From assembly GCF_900116405.1 (NCBI RefSeq), contig NZ_FPAQ01000012.1, forward strand, positions 1 through 64,000: a stretch of DNA of 64,000 nucleotides. Direction: 5' to 3'. The notes beneath the pieces were generated by a model, which saw only the letters and a list, made by a program, of their open reading frames with translations, was not told the origin of the DNA and ran no database searches. Position numbers and translations under genes: made by a program. Numbering within the stretch: the stretch's first letter is position 1; every line of letters starts with the position of its first letter. The stretch is from Halomonas saccharevitans (GTDB lineage Bacteria > Pseudomonadota > Gammaproteobacteria > Pseudomonadales > Halomonadaceae). Shown here piece after piece: positions 18,814 through 26,211 of this stretch.

Positions 18814-19062
18814 ATGTCTGACCACGAGAAAACCATCCTGGCCTTCGATGAGGCCGGTAACGAATACTTCATCGACATGTTCGTCAGCGTCCGCGATCTC
18901 TCCGGCCTGCAGCACGCCGGCGCGACCGGAAGCGGCCTGCCCGCCTTCCGGACCCGCGAGGGTCATGCGGTCACCCACCTGGGCGGTGGCGAGTTTGCCG
19001 TGACGGTCCCCGGGGAGGAAGCATCGCTTACCGTCAGGACGCAGGATTCCGACTTCGTGTGA
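18814..19062 (+). CDS. Small conserved-looking hypothetical protein
   Basis: An 82-residue soluble protein beginning MSDHEKTILAFDEAGNEYFIDMF. It has no signal peptide, membrane segment or Cys. The alternation of short hydrophobic strands (FAVTVPGEEASLTV) suggests an all-beta or alpha/beta mini-fold. GAGG lies upstream of the ATG at workable spacing. It is divergent from the GlxA-type regulator, so it may be its target, but that is position only. I recognise no family. Confidence 0.6.
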   Translation: MSDHEKTILAFDEAGNEYFIDMFVSVRDLSGLQHAGATGSGLPAFRTREGHAVTHLGGGEFAVTVPGEEASLTVRTQDSDFV

Positions 19063-19207
19063 AGGATCGGCGGCGCCGTACGACGTCGCCCTCAGGCAAG
19101 CGCATGACGCCCTCGCCCCTCCGAGAGCCCCTCCGCCGCCACGTGAAAGGCTATACTGAAGGATGCGCCAGTTCGGCAGCGCCCACCTCACAGGAGGGAC
19201 GAGAGTC

Positions 19208-19456
19208 ATGCCTTCATCGACGCATCACGTGTCACCCAACCCCAAGGGGGGCTGGAGCGTTCGCCGGCGCGGAGGTCAGCGCGCCAGCCGTCACTTCGCC
19301 ACCAAGAAGGCCGCCGAGGCATACGGCCGGCAGGTCAGCTTCAATCAGCAGACCGTGCTGATCGTCCATCACGCCGACGGTTCCACGTCCTCCTCTAACG
19401 AGTCATCCTCCGATCGGCCGAAAACGCGCCGGCGGACCTCGACCCAGGAACACTGA
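19208..19456 (+). CDS. DUF2188-type small protein
   Basis: An 82-residue basic protein with the DUF2188 pattern: HHVSPNPKGGWSVRRRGGQRASRHFATKKAAEAYGR. In the family this compact domain recurs in proteins of unknown role, often in tandem or stress-linked. After the domain, a Ser/Arg-rich tail (STSSSNESSSDRPKTRRR) is likely disordered. The ATG at 19208 is preferred over one at 19163 because GGAGG lies upstream and the domain starts at once. A TATACT box at 19152-19157 could be its -10 element. Confidence 0.75.
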   Translation: MPSSTHHVSPNPKGGWSVRRRGGQRASRHFATKKAAEAYGRQVSFNQQTVLIVHHADGSTSSSNESSSDRPKTRRRTSTQEH

Positions 19457-19584
19457 CCCGCCTCGGTGCCTCCGCCACTCTGGCAACACCAACGTCAAGG
19501 CCAACGTCCATCCCCCGCCACGCCGCGCTGAGGTAGACTCTCCTGCATCATGCGTCACTGATCTAACCGGCGAGGGGAACACCC

Positions 19585-20427
19585 ATGAACTATCTCGGCG
19601 CTCACGTCAGCGCAGCGGGCGGGGTCGACAAGGCGGTCGAGCGGGCCGTGGCGATCGGCGCCGACGCCTTCGCCCTGTTCACCAAGAACCAGCGCCAGTG
19701 GCAGGCAAAGCCGCTGGCCGACGCGACCATCGAGGCCTTTCGCGCAGCCTGCGAGGCCCACGGCTTCGGCCCCGGCCAGATCCTTCCCCACGACAGCTAC
19801 CTGATCAACCTGGGCCATCCGGAGGCCGAGGGGCTCGCCAAGTCGCGCGCCGCCTTCCTCGAGGAGTTTCGCCGCTGCGAGCAACTCGGGCTCTCGCTGC
19901 TCAACTTCCACCCCGGCAGCCACCTGAGAAAGATCAGCGAAAGCGACTGCCTCGCCCGCATCGCCGAGTCCATCAACCAGGTGCTCGCCGAGACCCAGGG
20001 CGTCACCGCGGTGATCGAGAACACCGCAGGCCAGGGCAGCAACCTCGGCTGGCGCTTCGAGCAGCTGGCCGAGATCATCGATCAGGTCGACGACAAGAGC
20101 CGCGTTGGGGTATGCATCGATACCTGCCATGCCTTCGCCGCCGGCTATGACCTGCGCACGTCCGACGCCTGCACCGCCACCTTCGACGAGCTCGACCGGG
20201 TGGTGGGCCTTGGCTACCTGCGCGGCATGCACCTGAACGATGCCAAGAGCGAGCTCGGCAGCCGCGTGGATCGCCACCACAGCCTGGGCCAGGGCAACAT
20301 CGGCCTGGCGGCCTTCACCACCCTGATGCGCGACCCGCGCATCGGCGGCATCCCCATGATCCTCGAGACCATCGATCCCTCGATCTGGGCCGAGGAGATC
20401 GCCTGGCTGCGTGCCCAGGCGGGTTGA
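19585..20427 (+). CDS. nfo: Endonuclease IV (AP endonuclease)
   Basis: A 280-residue zinc-dependent TIM-barrel enzyme that cuts DNA 5' of abasic sites in base excision repair. Family blocks are all present: [17 protein letters not shown] at the start, [36 protein letters not shown], and [21 protein letters not shown] near the end, which carry the His, Asp and Glu ligands of the trinuclear zinc site. Length is normal. It has its own upstream gap with a TAGACT-like -10 and stands as a single gene. Confidence 0.96.
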   Translation: MNYLGAHVSAAGGVDKAVERAVAIGADAFALFTKNQRQWQAKPLADATIEAFRAACEAHGFGPGQILPHDSYLINLGHPEAEGLAKSRAAFLEEFRRCEQLGLSLLNFHPGSHLRKISESDCLARIAESINQVLAETQGVTAVIENTAGQGSNLGWRFEQLAEIIDQVDDKSRVGVCIDTCHAFAAGYDLRTSDACTATFDELDRVVGLGYLRGMHLNDAKSELGSRVDRHHSLGQGNIGLAAFTTLMRDPRIGGIPMILETIDPSIWAEEIAWLRAQAG

Positions 20428-20441
20428 TCGCCTGAAGGGCG

Positions 20442-20473
20442 GCGCTCAAAGGGGGGCACTCAAAGGGGGCGCT
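20442..20473. repeat. Tandem repeat, 14 bp x about 2.3, after nfo
   Basis: GCGCTCAAAGGGGG (20442-20455) is followed directly by GCACTCAAAGGGGG (20456-20469) and the start of a third unit (CGCT). It begins 14 bases past the nfo stop. Confidence 0.85.
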
Positions 20474-20589
20474 GTCACGGCCCACCCGATGCTCAGGCCT
20501 CATGAGATGCGTGCCTGAAGTCCAGTTGACCCTCGGCACTGGCCTCGGGCATGCTCAGCAAGCGATTGACACAACAAGGAAAAACGATA

Positions 20590-21585
20590 ATGAAAGGTTT
20601 TGCACGCACGACGCTGGCACTCTCCGTCTCGCTGGCCATGACAGCCGGCGCCCAGGCCGCCGACTTCGATGACATGGATCCGATCACCCTGCGCCTGGCC
20701 CACGTGGTCAACGAGCAGGACGGCTTCCATATCGCCGCCGAGAAGTTCGAGACGCTGGTGGAGGCGCGAACCGAGGGCAAGGTGGACATCGAGCTCTATC
20801 CCAACGCCACCCTGGGCGATGAGCGCACGCTGCTCGAGGCCATGCAGATCGGCGCCGTGGACATGGGCGTCATCACCAACGGCCCGGTGGCCAACTTCGT
20901 CGAGGAGATGGCGGTCTTCGAGCTGCCCTTCCTCTTCCCCTCCCCGGAGGCCGCCTACGAGGTGCTGGACGGCCCGATCGGCCAGGAGCTGCTCGCCAAG
21001 CTCACCGACGTCAACCTCAAGGGCCTGGCCTACGCCGAGCGCGGCTTTCGCAACCTGACGAACAGCGAGCGTGCCGTGACCTCCCCCGCGGATATCGACG
21101 GCCTGCGCATCCGCGTCATGGAGAACCCGGTCTACGTCGACACCTTCCGGGAGCTGGGCGCCAACGCCATCCCCATGGCCTGGACCGAGGCGCTCACCGC
21201 CATGCAGCAGGGCACCATCGACGGCCAGGAGAACCCGGTCAACGTCATTCACTCCTTCAAGCTCTACGAGACCCAGGAGCACATGACCCTGTCGCGCCAC
21301 ACCTATGCCCCGGCGATCTTCGTGATGGGCATGCCGGCCTGGAGCCAGCTGCCCGAGGCGGCCCAGGCGGTGCTGGCCGAGGCCGCCCAGGAGGCCGCCG
21401 AGCACGAGCGGCGCGTCAATGCCGAAATGGCCGCCGAACAGCTGGCAGAGCTGCGCGAGGCCGGCATGCAGATCGTCGAGGAGCCGGACATCGCAGCCTT
21501 TCAGGAGGCCGTAGCGCCGGTCTATGAGCAGTACGGCGAGCAGTTCGGCGACTATCTGCCGCGCATCCAGGAGGCGCTGAAGTAA
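20590..21585 (+). CDS. dctP: TRAP transporter solute-binding protein (DctP family)
   Basis: A 331-residue periplasmic binding protein. A signal peptide (MKGFARTTLALSVSLAMTAG, cleaved after AQA) precedes the DctP domain starting ITLRLAHVVNEQDGFH. The conserved LRIRVMENPVY segment holds the Arg that binds the substrate carboxylate, and MQQGTIDGQENPV is the next family block, so a carboxylate ligand is expected. The ATG at 20590 with AAGGA upstream is chosen over a longer frame from 20551, because the signal peptide begins here. It is the first gene of a dctPQM-lipoprotein operon. The exact ligand is unknown. Confidence 0.93.
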   Translation: MKGFARTTLALSVSLAMTAGAQAADFDDMDPITLRLAHVVNEQDGFHIAAEKFETLVEARTEGKVDIELYPNATLGDERTLLEAMQIGAVDMGVITNGPVANFVEEMAVFELPFLFPSPEAAYEVLDGPIGQELLAKLTDVNLKGLAYAERGFRNLTNSERAVTSPADIDGLRIRVMENPVYVDTFRELGANAIPMAWTEALTAMQQGTIDGQENPVNVIHSFKLYETQEHMTLSRHTYAPAIFVMGMPAWSQLPEAAQAVLAEAAQEAAEHERRVNAEMAAEQLAELREAGMQIVEEPDIAAFQEAVAPVYEQYGEQFGDYLPRIQEALK

Positions 21586-22176
21586 GTGTCTCGACCGCTC
21601 CTGTCCGTGCTGTCAGCCGCGCTGACGCCCCTGCACCGCATCGAGCGCCTCATCGACGCCGCCCTTCGCCCCGTGGTCTTCGCGGGCATGGCGGCGTTGA
21701 TCGGCGTGATCACGCTGCAGATCGTCTCGCGGGTGTTCTTTCAGGCGGTGGGCTGGACCGAGGAGGTGGCGCGGTTCCTGCTGGTCTGGATCACCTTCCT
21801 CGGCGCCACCCTGGCCTTCCAGCGGGGCCGCCATATCGCCGTGACTTTCCTGGTCGATGCCCTGCCCGGCGGGCTCCAGCGGCTCGCGCGCAGCGTCGCG
21901 GTGCTCGTGGTACTCGGCTTCATGATCGCCCTGGTGATCATCGGCTGGGAGTACATGCAGGTGCAGAGCTTCCAGAAGTCGGCCTCGCTGCGTCTCTCCA
22001 TGACCTGGGTGTATGCCGTGATGCCGCTCTGCGCCGCGCTGATGGCCTGGTACGCCTTCGTCGACCTGGTCGGCCTGATCGTCACCGGCAACGTGGACGG
22101 TGATCCCGGCGGTGACGACGACGGTGATGCCGACAGTGACGACCAGCCCCGCCGCACCGAGGAGCCTCCGGCATGA
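21586..22176 (+). CDS. dctQ: TRAP transporter small membrane subunit (DctQ family)
   Basis: A 196-residue four-helix membrane subunit that joins the large permease in Na+-coupled solute import. The family signature GWTEEVARFLLVWITFLGA is clear. It starts with GTG immediately after the dctP stop (TAA then GTG). The C-terminal 30 residues (VDGDPGGDDDGDADSDDQP and on) form an unusually acidic Asp/Gly tail, which fits a halophile but is not needed by the family. It overlaps dctM by four bases (ATGA). Confidence 0.92.
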   Translation: MSRPLLSVLSAALTPLHRIERLIDAALRPVVFAGMAALIGVITLQIVSRVFFQAVGWTEEVARFLLVWITFLGATLAFQRGRHIAVTFLVDALPGGLQRLARSVAVLVVLGFMIALVIIGWEYMQVQSFQKSASLRLSMTWVYAVMPLCAALMAWYAFVDLVGLIVTGNVDGDPGGDDDGDADSDDQPRRTEEPPA

Positions 22177-23432
22177 CCGCCCTGCTGTTCGTGCTGTTCT
22201 TCGTCTTCATGCTGCTGGGCGTGCCGGTCGCCCTGGCGATCGGCGCGAGTACCCTGCTGGCCCTGCAGGCTCAGGGCGTGCCGCTGATGGTGGTCACCCA
22301 GCAGATGTTCCAGGGCATCAACTCCTTCGCCCTGGTGGCGGTGCCCATGTTCATACTCGCCGGCGACCTGATGGCCCAGGGCAAGGTCAGCGAGAAGCTG
22401 GTCGACTTCGCCGATGCGCTGTTCGGCTTCCTCAAGGGCGGGCTCTCCATCGTCTCGGTGGGCGCCGGCATGTTCTTCGCCGCCATCTCCGGCTCGGGGG
22501 CGGCGACCACCGCCGCCGTGGGCTCGAGCCTGGTGCCGGAGCTGCGCAAGAAGGGCTACGAGCCCGCCTCGGCGGCCAGCCTGATCGCCGCCAGCGGCAC
22601 CATCGGCGTGGTGATTCCCCCCTCGGTGCCGATGATCATCTATGCGGTGATCGCCCAGCAGTCGGTCTCCAAGCTCTTTCTCAGCGGCTTCTTGCCCGGA
22701 CTCGCCATGGGGGTGGGCCTGGCCACCATCGCCATCGTCCAGGCCTACCGGCGCAACTACCCGCGTGGCGCGGCCTTCTCGCTGGCGACCATCTGGCAGA
22801 CCCTGAAGAGCGCCAGCTGGGGGCTGGCCACGCCGGTGATCATCCTCGGCGGCATCTTCTCCGGCATCTTCACGCCCAGCGAGGCCGCGGTGGTGGCGGT
22901 CAACTACGCGCTGATGGTGTCGCTGTTCGTCTATCGCGACCTCGGCATCAAGGACGTCTATCGCATCCTGATCCGCTCGGCGATCACCACCTCGGTGATC
23001 ATGCTGGTGATCGCGACCTCGGCGGTGCTCAGCTGGACGCTCTCCAGCTGGCAGGTGCCAGGCGCCATCGCCCAGTCGGTGCTGTCGATCTCCACCGATC
23101 CCTACGTGATCATGCTGCTGGTGGTCGCGGTGATCCTGCTCACCGGGGTGTTCATCGAGACCGCCAGCGCCCTGATCATCCTCACCCCGGTGCTGCTGCC
23201 GCTGGTCACCCAGCTTGGCATCGACCCGATCCACTTCGGCCTGATCATCGTGGTGGGGCTGGCCATCGGCATGATCACCCCGCCGGTGGCGATCAACCTC
23301 TACGTGGCCTCGTCGGTCACGCAGCTGCCGCTGGAGCGCATCACCCGCGCCATCATTCCCTACCTGCTGGGACTGATCGCGGTGCTGCTGATGGTGGTCT
23401 ATGTCCCGATACTGCTCGGCCTCTCCGGCTAG
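22173..23432 (+). CDS. dctM: TRAP transporter large permease (DctM family)
   Basis: A 419-residue inner-membrane protein with about twelve helices, the transport subunit of the TRAP system. Family hallmarks are visible: GVPVALAIGAST at the start, SGSGAATTAAVGSSLVPEL, ASGTIGVVIPPSVPMIIYAV, and the repeat counterpart GMITPPVAINLYVASSV near the end. These two helical hairpins hold the sodium and substrate sites. The ATG overlaps the dctQ stop, so translation is coupled. Confidence 0.95.
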   Translation: MTALLFVLFFVFMLLGVPVALAIGASTLLALQAQGVPLMVVTQQMFQGINSFALVAVPMFILAGDLMAQGKVSEKLVDFADALFGFLKGGLSIVSVGAGMFFAAISGSGAATTAAVGSSLVPELRKKGYEPASAASLIAASGTIGVVIPPSVPMIIYAVIAQQSVSKLFLSGFLPGLAMGVGLATIAIVQAYRRNYPRGAAFSLATIWQTLKSASWGLATPVIILGGIFSGIFTPSEAAVVAVNYALMVSLFVYRDLGIKDVYRILIRSAITTSVIMLVIATSAVLSWTLSSWQVPGAIAQSVLSISTDPYVIMLLVVAVILLTGVFIETASALIILTPVLLPLVTQLGIDPIHFGLIIVVGLAIGMITPPVAINLYVASSVTQLPLERITRAIIPYLLGLIAVLLMVVYVPILLGLSG

Positions 23433-23470
23433 GAGAGGCCGCAAACGTCACGTCAAGGAGACCCCCCTGG

Positions 23471-23662
23471 ATGCATAGAACCTTACCCCTGGTCGCCGGC
23501 TTGCTCGCCCTCGGCCTGCTGACCGGCTGCACCACCTACACCTGGGAGGACGGCCGCCGGGAGACCGTGTGGGGCGTGCCCGCCGAGGACGAGACGTCGA
23601 CTCGCCAGGAACGCCAGGCCGAGGGCGTGCAGTATCGGGTGCCGGGCGAGCTCCCGGAGTAG
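23471..23662 (+). CDS. Small lipoprotein at the end of the TRAP operon
   Basis: A 63-residue predicted lipoprotein with signal MHRTLPLVAGLLALGLLTGC: the LLTGC lipobox places the lipid on Cys20. The mature part is only about 44 residues (TTYTWEDGRRETVWGVPAED and on), charged and without further Cys. An AAGGAG ribosome site precedes the ATG, 38 bases after dctM, so it probably belongs to the dctPQM transcript. I know no such fixed partner of TRAP systems; it may be a separate envelope protein. Confidence 0.75.
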   Translation: MHRTLPLVAGLLALGLLTGCTTYTWEDGRRETVWGVPAEDETSTRQERQAEGVQYRVPGELPE

Positions 23663-23723
23663 CGAGCACGCCGAACGGATCGTCAGGCCCAGGCCGCCTC
23701 TGAAGCTAGCCGCGTCTGAAACG

Positions 23724-24323
23724 CTAGGCCCGGCGCAAGATCAGGCTGAGGTTGTTGGCGGGCATCTCCACCACCCGCTCGAGGACGAGATCGCGCTCCG
23801 CGGCCGCCTCGGCGACCGTTGCCAGATCGCGGATGCCGAAGCGCGGGTCGCGCTGTCGCAGGTCGGCATCGAAGGCGGCGTTGCTGGGCGACGTATGGCG
23901 CCCCTCGCGCGTGAAGGGGCCATAGAGGAAGAGCACGCCACCCGAGGGCAGTCGTTGCCCGGCGCAGTCGAGCAGCGCCTCGCCGACCGCCCAGGGCGCA
24001 ATATGCAACAGATTGATCGCCACCATGGCATCAAGCTGCTCCGCCGGGCAGAGCGTGGTCACGTCCAGCGCCAGGGGCGCGTGCAGGTTGGCCAGGCCCG
24101 AGTGCTCACGCCAGGCCTCGATCGAGCCGCGCGCATGCGGGTTGGGGTCGCTGGGCTGCCAGGTCCAGCCCGGCATCGCGCCGGCGCAGTGAACGGCGTG
24201 CTCGCCGCTGCCGCTGGCCACCTCCAGCACCCGCGCCCGGTCCGGCAGCACCGTCTTCAGCACCTCGAGGATCGGCTGGCGATTGCGCGCCGCGGCGGGG
24301 CTCTGGAGCCGCTCATCGCTCAT
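23724..24323 (-). CDS. DUF938 family SAM-dependent methyltransferase-like protein
   Basis: A 199-residue class I methyltransferase-fold protein. Motif I is VLEVASGSGEHAVH; the acidic end of strand 2 is SDPNP; motif IV lies in MVAINLLHIAPW. The family (DUF938) is widespread in proteobacteria, and no substrate is established to my knowledge. The start MSDERLQSPAAARNRQPILEVL is typical of the family. It is transcribed in the same direction as, and 37 bases after, the rluF-like gene, so they may be cotranscribed. Confidence 0.85.
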   Translation of the reverse strand: MSDERLQSPAAARNRQPILEVLKTVLPDRARVLEVASGSGEHAVHCAGAMPGWTWQPSDPNPHARGSIEAWREHSGLANLHAPLALDVTTLCPAEQLDAMVAINLLHIAPWAVGEALLDCAGQRLPSGGVLFLYGPFTREGRHTSPSNAAFDADLRQRDPRFGIRDLATVAEAAAERDLVLERVVEMPANNLSLILRRA

Positions 24324-24360
24324 GACGTTCTCCTGATCGCGCGCTGGCGATTATCGATAG

Positions 24361-25452
24361 TTACTTCTTGCCCCGCGCCTTGCGCGCCGCGTTGCCGGGC
24401 TTCTGGCGCTGGCCGGTCGCGCGCGACGGCTGGGCCTTGACCTTCCTGCCACCGGGCGCCGGCTTGCCCCCCTTGGCCTGACGGGGCGGCGCCTTGCCGG
24501 CGCCCTTGGCCGGACCACTGCCCTTGCCAGCACCGCTCCTGGCCGGCTTGGCGCCCTTGGCGGGTGCGCCCCGCTTGGCCGAGGCGCCGGCTTTGGCAGG
24601 CCCATCGCGCTTGGCGGAGGCACCGGCCTTGCCAGGCGCACCGCGTTTAGCGCTCTTGCTCGGGGTCTTGGCCTGGGGCTTGCTCTTGGCCTTAGCCTTG
24701 GCCTTAGCCTTGGCCGGCGCCTGAGCCTGGGAAGATGAATGCTCGGTCTGGGCCAGAATCGTGGCCACCTCATCCTGCGTCAGGTCGCGCCAGTCCCCCA
24801 GCGCCAGGCCCTTGAGCGAGACGTTCATGATGCGGATGCGCTCGAGCTTGACCACCTCATAGCCGAACACCTCGCACATGCGCCGGATCTGGCGATTCAG
24901 CCCCTGTACCAGGGTGATGTTGAACACGAAGCGCGACTCCTTGACCACTCGGCACGGCTTGGTGGTCTCGCCGAGGATCCGCACGCCGCTGCCCATGCCG
25001 GCGATGAAGTCGTCGGTGATGGGCTTGTTGACGGTGACCAGGTACTCCTTCTCGTGATGGTTGCTCGCGCGCAGAATGCGGTTGACCAGGTCGCCGTTGT
25101 TGGTCAGGAAGATCAGGCCCTGGGAATCCTTGTCCAGGCGGCCGATCGGGAAGATGCGCGTGCCGTGCTTGACGAAGTCGACGATGTTGGCCTTCTCGCT
25201 GGACTCCGTGGTGCTGACGATGCCGACCGGCTTGTTGAGCGCGATGAACACCAGGTCCTCTTCCTCCATGGGCTCGATCACCTGGCCGTTGACCTTGACC
25301 ACGCTGCCCGGGAAGACCTGGTCGCCGGTGGTGGCACGCCGGCCGTCGATGGTGACGTTGCCCTGCTCGATGTAGCGGTCCGCATCCCGCCGGGAGCACA
25401 TCCCGCTCTCGCGAATGTACTTGTTGATGCGCTTCGAGAGGTCTTGGGCCAT
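24361..25452 (-). CDS. rluF: 23S rRNA pseudouridine synthase RluF-like with long basic tail
   Basis: A 363-residue pseudouridine synthase of the RsuA/RluF branch. An S4 RNA-binding domain ([27 protein letters not shown]) is followed by the catalytic domain with [18 protein letters not shown], whose first Asp is the catalytic residue, and [18 protein letters not shown]. In E. coli RluF modifies U2604 of 23S rRNA. Residues from about 240 on are a low-complexity tail of some 120 residues built of Lys, Ala, Pro, Gly and Arg ([14 protein letters not shown] and so on), probably an extra RNA-binding arm. The ATG at 25452 matches the homologue start. No strong ribosome site is evident. Confidence 0.9.
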   Translation of the reverse strand: MAQDLSKRINKYIRESGMCSRRDADRYIEQGNVTIDGRRATTGDQVFPGSVVKVNGQVIEPMEEEDLVFIALNKPVGIVSTTESSEKANIVDFVKHGTRIFPIGRLDKDSQGLIFLTNNGDLVNRILRASNHHEKEYLVTVNKPITDDFIAGMGSGVRILGETTKPCRVVKESRFVFNITLVQGLNRQIRRMCEVFGYEVVKLERIRIMNVSLKGLALGDWRDLTQDEVATILAQTEHSSSQAQAPAKAKAKAKAKSKPQAKTPSKSAKRGAPGKAGASAKRDGPAKAGASAKRGAPAKGAKPARSGAGKGSGPAKGAGKAPPRQAKGGKPAPGGRKVKAQPSRATGQRQKPGNAARKARGKK

Positions 25453-25586
25453 GGGATCACTACCGGGCTGCTGGAAGAAGGGAAAAGGCCGTGGAGGCAC
25501 GGCCGCTCGACCGGGCAGTGTAAGGGCTGCCCCGCCCGGCGGCCAGTCGCGCCGCAGCGCAACGCCTGTCGTAAAGAGCGTCGCGT

Positions 25587-26054
25587 TCAACCCAGGCCGC
25601 AGCAGGCCTTGAACTTGCGCCCGCTGCCGCAGGGGCAGGCGTCGTTGCGGCCGGGCTTGAGACGCGTCACCGAGGGCTCGCCGTCGAGATAGCGCCAGCG
25701 TCCGTCTTCAAGCACGAAACGCGACGCCTCCACCAGGACGCCCCAGCGCCGCCCTTCCTGGAAGGTGGCGCGAAAGTGCACCCGGCCGTGATCGCCCTGC
25801 TCGTCGTGGTCGAGGATCTCCAGGCGCCGCCAGCGGGTGGCGTCGTCGGCCGGCAGGCTCGCCGGGCGGCTGCTCGAATGCCAAGTCTCGCGCAGGTAGT
25901 CGGTGAGGTCGAGGGCGAAGGCGCTGTAGCGCGAGCGCATCAGCGCCTCGGGGCTCGGCGCCGCCTCGCCCTGGTGATAGCGGCCGCAGCACTCGCAAAG
26001 AGGCCGTTGGCTGCCGCAGGGGCAGGCCTGATCGGGGGGCGTGGCGGCGGTCAT
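25587..26054 (-). CDS. ychJ: YchJ/UPF0225 SEC-C motif protein
   Basis: A 155-residue protein with metal-binding SEC-C motifs at both ends: [17 protein letters not shown] near the N terminus and [16 protein letters not shown] at the C terminus, each likely holding one zinc. Between them is the conserved NTF2-like core [21 protein letters not shown]. The family is common in proteobacteria and has no settled function. The ATG at 26054 has GGGAGA upstream; an in-frame extension to 26756 would run through the P-type ATPase gene and is rejected. Confidence 0.9.
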   Translation of the reverse strand: MTAATPPDQACPCGSQRPLCECCGRYHQGEAAPSPEALMRSRYSAFALDLTDYLRETWHSSSRPASLPADDATRWRRLEILDHDEQGDHGRVHFRATFQEGRRWGVLVEASRFVLEDGRWRYLDGEPSVTRLKPGRNDACPCGSGRKFKACCGLG

Positions 26055-26161
26055 GGCGGGTCTCCCAAAAAAGTCGCCATTGTGCCATCTCGCGAGACGC
26101 GGTTCCCGCCCCCGCGCGTCCCATGAACCATGACCTGGATTACCGCACTGCAGCATAGAGT

Positions 26162-26185
26162 GTGGTACACCTGTCAGGGTACCAC
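26162..26185. promoter_or_regulatory. Palindrome upstream of the P-type ATPase
   Basis: GTGGTAC (26162-26168) and GTACCAC (26179-26185) are perfect inverted arms ten bases apart, 27 bases before the ATPase start. The GTAC half-sites are reminiscent of MerR-family metal-sensor operators, but no such regulator gene is adjacent. Confidence 0.4.
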
Positions 26186-26211
26186 CCTCACGCGACGCAA
26201 GGAGGACAGGG

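Noticed and set aside
21741..23444. A 567-residue minus-strand open frame
   Set aside because: Antisense shadow of dctQ and dctM, with low-complexity His/Asp/Gly composition.
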